In this document: piece after piece, positions 48,201 through 59,900 of the stretch | Numbering within the stretch: position 1 is the first letter of the stretch | How the letters are laid out: each line of letters starts with the position of its first letter | The notes under the pieces: generated by a model | Told to the model about the DNA's origin: nothing | Databases searched by the model: none | The model's input: only the letters and a program-made list of their open reading frames with translations | DNA from: Punica granatum | Lineage: Eukaryota > Streptophyta > Magnoliopsida > Myrtales > Lythraceae | Length of the DNA: 64,000 nt | Assembly: GCF_007655135.1 (NCBI RefSeq) | Contig: NW_022204121.1 | Span: forward strand, 1-64,000 | Direction of reading: 5' to 3' | Program-made: the position numbers and the translations under genes

Positions 48201-51200
48201 AACCGAAGGTGACGGGCCCCTGAGCATAAAAGTAGTCGGGACGTACCCGAAAGGGATGACCCCGTGCAGAAATGTAGTCGGAACGTACCCGAAGGAGACG
48301 GACCCCTAAGCAAAAAAGTAGAAGGGACGTACCCGAAGGGGATGACCCCTGAGGAGAAAAGTAGTCGGGACGTACCCGAAGGGGATGACCCCTGTGCAGA
48401 AATGTTGTCGGAACGTACCCGAAGGAGACGGACCCTTGAGCAGAAAAGAAGACGGGACGTACCCGAAGGGGACGGACCCCTGTGCAGAAAAGTAGTCGGG
48501 ACGTACCCGAAGGGGACGGACCCCTGTGCAGAAAATTTAGTCGGGGCGTACCACAAGGGGACGGACTCCTGAGTAGAAAAGTAGTCGGGACGTACTCGAA
48601 GGGGACGACCCATGAGGAGAAAAGTAGTCGGGAAGTACCCGAAGGGGATGACCCCTGAGCAGAAAAGTAGTCGGGACGTACTCGAAGGGATGACCCCTGT
48701 GCAAAAAATGTAGTCGGAACGTACTCGTAGGAGACGGACCCCCGAGCAGAAAAGTAGACGGGATGTACCGAAGGGGACGGACCCCTGTGCAGAAATTTAG
48801 TCGGGGCGTACCACAGGGGACGGACTCCTGAGTAGAAAAGTAGTCGGGACGTACTCGAAGGGGAGGACCCCTGTGCAGAAAAGTAGTCGGACGTACTTGA
48901 AGGGGGGACCCAGTGCAGAAATGTGTCGGAACGTACCGAAGGAGACGGACCCTTGAGCAGAAAAAGTAGACGGGACGTACCCGAAGGGGCCGGACCCCTG
49001 TGCAGAAAAGAAGTCGGCACGTACCCGAAGGGTCGGACCCCTGTGCAGAAATGTAGTCGGGGCGTAACCCAAGGGGACGGACTCCGAGCAGAAAAGTAGT
49101 CGGGATGTACCGAAGGGGACGACCCATGAGGAGAAAAGTAGTCGGGACGTACCCGAAGGGGACGGACCCCTAAGCAAAAAAGTAGTCGGGACGTACTCGA
49201 AGGGGAGGTCCCCTGTGCAGAAAAGTAGTCGGGACGTACCGGAAGGGGACGTCCCCTGTGCAGAGAAAAGTAGTCGGGACGTACACGGAAGGGGACGACC
49301 CCTGTGCAGAAAAGTAGTCGGGACGTACCCGAAGGGGATGACCCCTGAGCAAAAAAGTAGTCGGACGTACAAGAAGGTGACGGGCCCCTGAGCAGAAAAA
49401 GTAGTCGGGACGTACCCGAATGGGATACCCTGTGCAGAAATGTTGTCGGAACGCACCCGAAGAAACGGACCCTTGAGCAGGAAAGTAGACGGGACGTACC
49501 CGAAGGGGACGGACCCCTGTGCAAAAAGTAGTCGGGGCGTACCCAAGGGGACGGACTCCTGAGCAGAAAAGTAGTCGGGACGTACCCGAAGGGGACGGAC
49601 CCCTGAGCAGAAAAGTCGTCGTAACGTACCGAAGGGGACGGACCCTGAGCAAAGTAGTCGGGACGTACCCGAAGGGGATGACCCTTGAGCAGAAAAGTAG
49701 TCGAGACGTACCCGAAGGGGACGGACCCTGAGCAGAAAAGTAGTCGGGACGTACTCGAAGGGGATGACCCCTGCGCAGAAAAGTAGTCTGGACGTACCAA
49801 AAGGGGATGACCCGGAGCGAAAAGGAGAAAAGTAGTCGGGACGTACTCGAGGGGACGGACCTCGTGTAGAAAAGTTGTCGGGACGTACCCGAAGGGAATG
49901 ACACCTGTGCAAAAAAGTAGTCGGGACGTTCCGGAATGGGAAGGACCCCTGAGCAGAAAAGTAGTCGGGGCCTATCGGGCCTACCCGAAGAGGATAACCC
50001 CTGAGCAAAAAAGTAGTCCGGACGTACTCGAAGGTGACGGGCCCATGAGCAGAAAAGTAGTCGAGACGTACCCGAAAGGGATGACCCCTGTGCAGAAATG
50101 TAGTCGGAACGTACCCGAAGGAGACGGATCCCTGAGCAGAAAAGTAGACGGGACGTACCCGAAGGGGATGACCCTGAACAAAAAAGTAGTGGGACGTACC
50201 CAAAGGGGATGACCCATGTGCAGAATGTTGTTGGAACGTACCCGAAGGAGACGGAACCTTGAGCAGAAAAAGTAGACGGGACGTACCCGAAGGGGCCGGA
50301 CCCCTGTGCAGAAAAGTAGTCGGCACGTACCCGAAGGGGTCGGACCCCTGTGCAGAAATGTAGTCGGGGCGTACCCAAGGGGACGACTCCTGAGCAGAAA
50401 AAAAAGTAGTCGGGACGTACCCGAAGGGGACGGACCCCTAAGCAGAAAAAAGTAGTCGGGACGTACTCGAAGGGGAGGACCCCTGTGCAGAAAAGTAGTC
50501 GGGACGTACCGGAAGGGGACGACCCCTGTGCAGAAAAGTAGTCGGGACGTACCGGAAGGGGACGACCCTGTGCAGAAAAGTAGTCGGGACGTACCCGAAG
50601 GGGATGACCCTTAGCAAAAAAGTAGTCCGGACGTACACGAAGGTGACGGGCCCCTGAGCAGAAAAGTAGTCGGGACGTACCCGAATGGGATAACCCCTGT
50701 GCAGAAATGTTGTCGGAACGCACCCGAAGGAAACGGACCCTTGAGCAGGAAAGTAGAAGGGACGTACCCGAAGGGGACGGACCCCTGTGCAAAAATGTAG
50801 TTGGGGCGTACCCCAAGGGGACGGACTCCTGAGCAGAAAAGTAGTCGGGACGTACCCGTAGGGACGACCATGAGGAGAAAAGTAGTCGGGACGTACCCGA
50901 AGAGGATGGACCCCTGAGCAAAAAATGTAGTCCGGACGTAACCGAAGGTGACGGGCCCCTGAGCATAAAAGTAGTCGGGACGTACCCGAAAGGGATGACC
51001 CCCCGTGCAGAAATGTAGTCGGAACGTACCGAAGGAGACGGACCCCTAAGCAAAAAAAGTAGAAGGGACGTACCGAAGGGGATGACCCCTGAGGAGAGAA
51101 AAGTAGTCGGGACGTAACCCGAAGGGGATGACCCTGTGCAGAAATGTTGTCGGAACGTACCGAAGGAGACGGACCTTGAGCAGGAAGAAGAAGAAGACGG

Positions 51201-52869
51201 TACCCGAAGGGGACGGACCCCTGTGCAAGAAAAGTAGTCGGGACGTACCCGAAGGGGACGGACCCCTGTGCAGAAATTAGTCGGGGGTACCACAAGGGGA
51301 CGGACTCCTGAGTAGAAAAGTAGTCGGGACGTACTCGAAGGGGACGACCCATGAGGAGAAAAGTAGTCGGGAAGTACCCGAAGGGGATGACCCCTGAGCA
51401 GAAAAGTAGTCGGGACGTACTCGAAGGGGATGACCCCTGTGCAAAAATGTAGTCGGAACGTACTCGTAGGAGACGGACCCCCGAGCAGAAAAGTAGACGG
51501 GATGTACCCGAAGGGGACGGACCCCTGTGCAGAAATTTAGTCGGGGCGTACCACAAGGGGACGGACTCCTGAGTAGAAAAGTAGTCGGGACGTACTCGAA
51601 GGGGACGACCCATGAGGAGAAAAGTAGTCGGGACGTACCGAAGGGGATGACCCCTTAGCAAAAAAGTAGTCCGGACGTACACGAAGGGGACGGGCCCCTG
51701 AGCAGAAAAGTAGTCGGGACGTACCCGAATGGGATAACCCCGTGCAGAAATGTTGTCGGAACGCACCGAAGGGAACGGACCCTTGAGCAGGAAAGTAGAC
51801 GGGACATACCCGAAGGGGACGGACCCCTGTGCAAAAATGTATTTGGGGCGTACCCCAAGGGGACGGACTCCTGAGCAGAAAAAATAGTCGGGACGTACCC
51901 GTAGGGGACGACCCATGAGGAGAAAAGTAGTCGGGACGTACCCGAAGAGGGAACCCCTGAGCAAAAATGTAGTCCGGACGTAACGAAGGTGACGGGCCCC
52001 TGAGCAAAAAGTAGTCGGGACGTACCCGAAAGGGATGACCCCGTGCAGAAATGTAGTCGGAACGTACCCGAAGGAGACGGACCCCTGAGCAAAAAAGTAG
52101 AAGGGACGTACCCGAAGGGGATGACCCCTGAGGAGAAAGTAGTCGGGACGTACCCGAAGGGGATGACCCCTGTGCAGAAATGTTGTCGGAACGTACACGA
52201 AGGAGACGGACCCTTGAGCAGAAAAGAAAACGGGACGTACCCGAAGGGGACGGACCCTGTGCAGAAAAGTAGTCGGGACGTACCCGAAGGGGACGGACCC
52301 CTGTGCAGAAATTTAGTCGGGGCGTACACAAGGGGACGGACTCCTGAGTAGAAAAGTAGTTGGGGACGTACCCGAAGGGGACGACCCATGAGTAGAAAAG
52401 TGGTCGGGACGTACCCGAAGGGGATGACCCCTGAGCAGAAAAGTAGTCGGGACGTACTCGAAGGGGATGACCCCTGGGCAGAAATGTAGTCGGAACGTAC
52501 CCGAAGGAGACGGACCCCTGACTAGAAAAGTAGACGGGATGTACCCGAAGGGGACGGACCCCTGTGCAGAAAAGTAGTCGGGACGTACCCGAAGGGGACG
52601 GACCCCTGTGCAGAAATGTAGTCGGGACGTACCCCCAGGGGACGGACTTCTGAGCAAAAAAATAGTCGGGACGTACCCGAAGGAGGAGACCCCTTGAGCA
52701 CAAAAGTAGTCGGGACGTACACGAAGTGGACGACGGACCCCTGAGCAGAAAAGTGTCGTAGAAAAGTAGTCGTAACGTACCCGAAAGGACGAACCCTGAG
52801 CAAAAAAGTAGTCCAGACGTACCGAAGGGGATGACCCCTGAGCAGAAAAGTAGTCGGGACGTACCAAAA
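45240..52869. repeat. B-free, indel-rich satellite block
   Basis: About 7.6 kb of pure monomer array. It contains repeated passages starting at CCCCTAAGCA (near 46440, 47702, 49170 and 50440) followed by CCGGAAGGGGACG monomers, then ACACGAAGGTGACGG. Spacings of about 1.26-1.47 kb indicate an HOR with variable length. Many monomers lack one base in G or C runs (for example ACCGAAGG for ACCCGAAGG). Confidence 0.85.
46837..46880 (+). repeat. Reference 44-bp satellite monomer
   Basis: This is the second major length class. It is identical in layout to the 43-bp class except that the loop between AGGGG and CCCCT is ACGGA, giving one extra base. The two classes are intermixed throughout the window, so the local period alternates between 43 and 44 bp. 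Confidence 0.93.
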
Positions 52870-53027
52870 GGTTTTGCAATATGCACAGGACGTATACCGA
52901 ATGAACAACATGGTTCAAAGGCGCCTACCCAATGGAGGACTTGCGGGGTGCGGGGGTTTTGCCCGGCGGGTTTGCAAGGTGCGGGGCGTGTTGCCCGGCG
53001 GATTGCATGGTGCAGGGAAACATAAAA
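52870..53027 (+). repeat. B unit 44, full class, last in the window
   Basis: Same entry and core as the unit at 45085. It has a duplicated GGA (CAATGGAGGACTTG) and a lost GC in the first subrepeat. No B unit follows in the remaining 11 kb. Confidence 0.9.
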
Positions 53028-55740
53028 TCGGGACGGACTCGAAGGGACGGACCCTAAGCAGAAAGTAGTCGGGACGTACTTGAGGGGAGGACCCCTGTGC
53101 AGAAAAAATAGTCGGGACGTACCGGAAGGGGACGACCCCTGGCAGAAAAGTATTCGGGACGTACCCGAAGGGGATGACCCCTGAGCAAAAAAGTCGTCGG
53201 ACGTACTCGAAGGGGATGACCCTGTGCAGAAAAGAAAAGAGTCGGGACGCACCGGAAGGGGATGACCCCGGAGCAGAAAAGTAGTCGGGACGTACCCGAA
53301 GGGGATGACCCCTGTGCAAAAAGTAGTCGGGACGTTCCCGAAGGGGACGGACCCCAGAGTAGAAAAGTAGTCGGGACCTACTCGAAGAGGATGACCCCTG
53401 AGCAGAAAAGTAGTCGGGACGTACCCGAAGGGGACGGACTCCTGAGTAGAAAAGTAGTCGGGAAGTACCCGAAGGGGACGGACCCCTGAGCAGAAAAGTC
53501 GTCGTACGTACCCGAAGGGGACGGACCCTTAGCAAAAAAAGTAGTCCGGACGTACCCGAAGGAGATGACCCTTGAGCAGAAAAGTAGTCGAGACGTACCC
53601 GAAGAGGACGGACCCTGAGCAGAAAAGTAGTCGGGACGTACTCGAAGGGGATGACCCCTGCGCAAAAAAGTAGTCTGGACGTACCAAAAGGGGATGACCC
53701 CGGAGCAGAAAAGTAGTCGGGACGTACTCGAAGGGGACGGACCTCGGTGTAGAAAAGTTGTCGGGACGTACCCGAAGGGGATGACACCTGTGCAAAAAAG
53801 TAGTCGGGACGTTCCGGAATGGGAAGGACCCCTGAGTAGAAAAGTAGTCGGGACCTACCCGAAGAGGATAACCCCTGAGCAGAAAAGTAGTCCGGACGTA
53901 CTCGAAGGTGACGGGCCCATGAGCAGAAAAGTAGTCGAGACGTACCCGAAAGGGATGACCCCTGTGCAGAAATGTAGTCGGAACGTACCCGAAGGAGACG
54001 GATCCCTGAGCAGAAAAGTAGACGGGACGTACCCGAAGGGGATGGACCCCTGAACAGAAAAGTAGTAGGGACGTACCCAAAGGGATGACCCATGTGCAGA
54101 AATGTTGTTGGAACGTACCCGAAGGAGACGGACCTTGAGCAGAAAAGTAGACGGGACGTACCCGAAAGGCCGACCCCTGTGCAGAAAAGTAGTCGGCACG
54201 TACCCGAAGGGGTCGGACCCCTGTGCAGAAATGTAGTCGGGGCGTAACCCAAGGGGACGGACTCCTGAGCAGAAAAGTAGTCGGGATGTACTCGAAGGGG
54301 ACGACCCATGAGGAGAAAAGTTGTCGGGACGTACCCGAAGGGGAAGGACCCCTAAGCAGAAAGTAGTCGGGACGTACTCGAAGGGAGGACCCCTGTGCAG
54401 AAAAGTAGTCGGGACGTACCGGAAGGGGACGTCCCCTGTGCAGAAAAGTAGTCGGGACGTACTTGAAGGGGGGGGACCCATGTGAAGAAATGTTGTTGGA
54501 ACGTACCTGATGGAGACGGACCCTTGAGCAGAAAAGTAGACGGGACGTACCCGACTCCTGAGCAGAAAAGTAGTCGGGATGTACTCGAAGGGGACGACCC
54601 ATGAGGAGAAAATAGTCGGGACGTACCGGAAGGGACGGACCCCTAAGCAAAAAGTAGTCGGGACGTACTCGAAGGGGAGGACCCTGTGCAGAAAAGTAGA
54701 CGGGACGTACCCGAAGGGGATGACCCCTGAACAGAAAAGTAGTAGGGACGTACCCAAAGGGATGACCCATGTGCAGAAATGTTGTTGGAACGTACCCGAA
54801 GGAGACGGACCTTTGAGCAGAAAAGTAGACGGGACGTACCCGAAGGGGCCGGACCCTGTGCAGAAAAGTAGTCGGCACGTACCCGAAGGGGTCGGACCCC
54901 TGTGCAGAAATGTAGTCGGGGCGTAACCCAAGGGGACGGACTCCTGAGCAGAAAAGTAGTCGGGATGTACTCGAAGGGGACGACCCATGAGGAGAAAAGT
55001 AGTCGGGACGTACCCGAAGGGGACGGACCCCTAAGCAGAAAGTAGTCGGGACGTACTCGAAGGGGAGGACCCCTGTGCAGAAAAGTAGTCGGGACGTACC
55101 GGAAGGGGACGTCCCCTGTGCAGAAAAGTAGTCGGGACGTACTTGAAGGGGAGGACCCATGTGAAGAAATGTTGTTGGAACGTACCTGATGGAGACGGAC
55201 CCTTGAGCAGAAAAGTAGACGGGACGTACCCGAAGGGGCCGGACCCCTGTGCAGAAAAGTAGTCGGCACGTACCCGAAGGGGTCGGACCCCTGTGCAAAA
55301 AAGTAGTCGGGACGTTCCGGAATGGGAAGGACCCCTGAGTAGAAAAGTAGTCGGGACCTACCCGAAGAGGATAACCCCTGAGCAGAAAAGTAGTCCGGAC
55401 GTACTCGAAGGTGACGGGCCCATGAGCAGAAAAGTAGTCGAGACGTACCCGAAAGGGATGACCCCTGTGCAGAAATGTAGTCGGAACGTACCCGAAGGAG
55501 ACGGATCCCTGAGCAGAAAAGTAGACGGGACGTACCCGAAGGGGATGACCCCTGAACAGAAAAGTAGTAGGGACGTACCCAAAAGGGATGACCCATGTGC
55601 AGAAATGTTGTTGGAACGTACCCGAAGGAGACGGACCCTTGAGCAAAAAGTAGACGGGACGTACCCGAAAGGGCCGGACCCCTGTGCAGAAAAGTAGTCG
55701 GCACGTACCCGAAGGGGTCGGACCCCTGTGCAGAAATGTA

Positions 55741-56914
55741 GTCGGGGCGTAACCCAAGGGGACGGACTCCTGAGCAGAAAAGTAGTCGGGATGTACTCGA
55801 AGGGGACGACCCATGAGGAGAAAAGTTGTCGGGACGTACCCGAAGGGGACGGACCCCTAAGCAGAAATAGTAGTCGGGACGTACTCGAAGGGGAGGACCC
55901 CTGTGCAGAAAAGTAGTCGGGACGTACCGGAAGGGGACGTCCCCTGTGCAGAAAAGTAGTCGGGACGTACTTGAAGGGGAGGACCCATGTGAAGAAATGT
56001 TGTTGGAACGTACCTGATGGAGACGGACCCTTGAGCAGAAAAGTAGACGGGACGTACCCGAAGGGGCCGGACCCCTGTGCAGAAAAGTAGTCGGCACGTA
56101 CCCGAAGGGGTCGGACCCTGTGCAGAAATGTAGTCGGGGCGTAACCCAAGGGGACGGACTCCTGAGCAGAAAAGTAGTCGGGATGTACTCGAAGGGGACG
56201 ACCCATGAGGAGAAAAGTAGTCGGGACGTACCGGAAGGGGACGGACCCCTAAGCAAAAAGTAGTCGGGACGTACTCGAAGGGGAGGACCCCTGTGCAGAA
56301 AAGTAGACGGGACGTACCCGAAGGGGATGACCCCTGAACAGAAAAGTAGTAGGGACGTACCCAAAGGGGATGACCCATGTGCAGAAATGTTGTTGGAACG
56401 TACCCGAAGGAGACGGACCCTTGAGCAGAAAAGTAGACGGGACGTACCCGAAGGGGCCGGACCCCTGTGCAGAAAAGTAGTCGGCACGTACCCGAAGGGG
56501 TCGGACCCCTGTGCAGAAATGTAGTCGGGGCGTAACCCAAGGGGACGGACTCCTGAGCAGAAAAGTAGTCGGGATGTACTCGAAGGGGACGACCCATGAG
56601 GAGAAAAGTAGTCGGGACGTACCCGAAGGGGACGGACCCCTAAGCAGAAAGTAGTCGGGACGTACTCGAAGGGGAGGACCCCTGTGCAGAAAAGTAGTCG
56701 GGACGTACCGGAAGGGGACGTCCCCTGTGCAGAAAAGTAGTCGGGACGTACTTGAAGGGGAGGACCCATGTGAAGAAATGTTGTTGGAACGTACCTGATG
56801 GAGACGGACCCTTGAGCAGAAAAGTAGACGGGACGTACCCGAAGGGGCCGGACCCCTGTGCAGAAAGTAGTCGGCACGTACCCGAAGGGGTCGGACCCCT
56901 GTGCAGAAATGTAG
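55741..56914. repeat. 391-bp HOR, three consecutive periods
   Basis: The marker TCGGGGCGTAACCC recurs at 55741, 56133, 56524 and 56914, spacings 392, 391 and 390 bp, which equals nine monomers. The order of the remaining monomers is largely the same, though a few monomers in the middle period differ. A fourth period of the same type is at 59729-60120. Confidence 0.85.
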
Positions 56915-59900
56915 TCGGGGCGTAACCCAAGGGGACGGACTCCTGAGCAGAAAAGTAGTCGGGATGTACTCGAAGGGGACGACCCATGAGGAGAAAAGTA
57001 GTCGGGACGTACCGGAAGGGGACGGACCCCTAAGCAAAAGTAGTCGGGACGTACTCGAAGGGGAGGACCCCTGTGCAGAAAAGTAGTCGGGACGTACCGG
57101 AAGGGGACGTCCCCTGTGCAGAAAAGTAGTCGGGACGTACCGGAAGGGGACGACCCTGTGCAGAAAAGTAGTGGGGACGTACCCGAAGGGGATGACCCCT
57201 GAGCAAAAAAGTAGTCCGGACGTACACGAAGGTGACGGGCCCCTGAGCAGAAAAGTAGTCGGGACGTACCCGAATGGGATAACCCCTGTGCAGAAATGTT
57301 GTCGGAACGCACCCGAAGGAAACGGACCCTTGAGCAGGAAAGTAGACGGGACGTACCCGTAGGGGACGGACCCTGTGCAAAAATGTAGTCGGGGCGTACC
57401 CCAAGGGGACGGACTCCTGAGCAGAAAAGTAGTCGGGACGTACCCGAAGGGGACGGACCCCTGAGCAGAAAAGTCGTCGTAACGTACCCGAAGGGGACGG
57501 AACTGAGCAAAAAAGTAGTCCGGACGTACCCGAAGGGGATGACCTTGAGCAGAAAAGTAGTCGAGACGTACCCGAAGAGGACGGACCCTGAGCAGAAAAG
57601 TAGTCGGGACGTACTCGAAGGGGATGACCCCTGCGCAGAAAAGTAGTCTGGACGTACCAAAAGGGGATGACCCCGGAGCAGAAAAGTAGTCGGGACGTAC
57701 TCGAAGGGGACGGACCTCGGTGTAGAAAAGTTGTCGGGACGTACCCGAAGGGGATGACACCTGTGCAAAAAAGTAGTCGGGACGTACCCGAAGGGGACGG
57801 ACCCTTAGCAAAAAAAGTAGTCCGGACGTACCCGAAGGGGATGACCCTTGAGCAGAAAAGTAGTCGAGACGTACCCGAAGAGGACGGACCCTGAGCAGAA
57901 AAGTAGTCGGGACGTACTCGAAGGGGATGACCCCTGCGCAGAAAAGTAGTCTGGACGTACCAAAAGGGGATGACCCCGGAGCAAGAAAAGTAGTCGGGAC
58001 GTACTCGAAGGGGACGGACCTCGGTGTAGAAAAGTTGTCGGGACGTACCCGAAGGGGATGACACCTGTGCAAAAAAGTAGTCGGGACGTTCCGGAATGGG
58101 AAGGACCCCAGACCAGAAAAGTAGTCGGGACCTACCCGAAGAGGATAACCCCTGAGCAGAAAAGTAGTCCGGACGTACTCGAAGGTGACGGGCCCATGAG
58201 CAGAAAAGTAGTCGAGACGTACCCGAAAGGGATGACCCCTGTGCAGAAATGTAGTCGGAACGTACCCGAAGGAGACGGATCCCTGAGCAGAAAAGTCGAC
58301 GGGACGTAGCCGAAGGGGCCGGACCCTTGTGCAGAAAGTAGTCGGCACGTACCCGAAGGGGTCGGACCCCTGTGCAGAAATGTAGTCGGGGCGTAACCCA
58401 AGGGGACGGACTCCTAAGCAGAAAAGTAGTCGGGATGTACTCGAAGGGGACGACCCATGAGGAGAAAAGTAGTCGGGACGTACCCGAAGGGGACGGACCC
58501 CTAAGCAGAAAGTAGTCGGGACGTACTCGAAGGGGAGGACCCCTGTGCAGAAAAGTAGTCGGGACGTACCGGAAGGGGACGACCCCTGTGCAGAAAAGTA
58601 GTCGGGACGTACCCGAAGGGGATGACCCCTGAGCAAAAAAGTAGTCCGGACGTACACGAAGGTGACGGGCCCCTGAGCAGAAAAGTAGTCGGGACGTACC
58701 CGAATGGGATAACCCCTGTGCAGAAATGTTGTCGGAACGCACCCGAAGGAAACGGACCCTTGAGCAGAAAAGTAGACGGGACGTACCCGAAGGGGACGGA
58801 CCCCTGTGCAAAAATGTAGTCGGGGCGTACCCCAAGGGGACGGACTCCTGAGCAGGAAAGTAGTCGGGACGTACCCGAAGGGGACGGACCCCTGAGCAGA
58901 AAAGTCGTCGTAACGTACCGAAGGGGACGGACCCTGAGCAAAAAAGTAGTCCGGACGTACCCGAAGGGGATGACCCTTGAGCAGAAAAGTAGTCGAGACG
59001 TACCCGAAGAGGACGGACCCTGAGCAGAAAAGTAGTCGGGACGTACTCGAAGGGGATGACCCCTGCGCAGAAAAGTAGTCTGGACGTACCAAAAGGGGAT
59101 GACCCCGAGCAGAAAAGTAGTCGGGACGTACTCGAAGGGGATGACCCCTGCGCAGAAAAGTAGTCTGGACGTACCAAAAGGGGATGACCCCGGAGCAGAA
59201 AAGTAGTCGGGACGTACTCGAAGGGGACGGACCTCGGTGTAGAAAAGTTGTCGGGACGTACCCGAAGGGGATGACACCTGTGCAAAAAAGTAGTCGGGAC
59301 GTTCCGGAATGGGAAGGACCCCTGAGTAGAAAAGTAGTCGGGACCTACCCGAAGAGGATAACCCCTGAGCAGAAAAGTGGTCCGGACGTACTCGAAGGTG
59401 ACGGGCCCATGAGCAGAAAAGTAGTCGAGACGTACCCGAAAGGGATGACCCCTGTGCAGAAATGTAGTCGGAACGTACCCGAAGGAGACGGATCCCTGAG
59501 CAGAAAAGTAGACGGGACGTACCCGAAGGGGATGACCCCTGAACAGAAAAGTAGTAGGGACGTACCCAAAGGGGATGACCCATGTGCAGAAATGTTGTTG
59601 GAACGTACCCGAAGGAGACGGACCCTTGAGCAGAAAAGTAGACGGGACGTACCCGAAGGGGCCGGACCCCTGTGCAGAAAAGTAGTCGGCACGTACCCGA
59701 AGGGGTCGGACCCCTGTGCAGAAATGTAGTCGGGGCGTAACCCAAGGGGACGGACTCCTGAGCAGAAAAGTAGTCGGGATGTACTCGAAGGGGACGACCC
59801 ATGAGGAGAAAAGTAGTCGGGACGTACCCGAAGGGGACGGACCCCTAAGCAGAAAGTAGTCGGGACGTACTCGAAGGGGAGGACCCCTGTGCAGAAAAGT

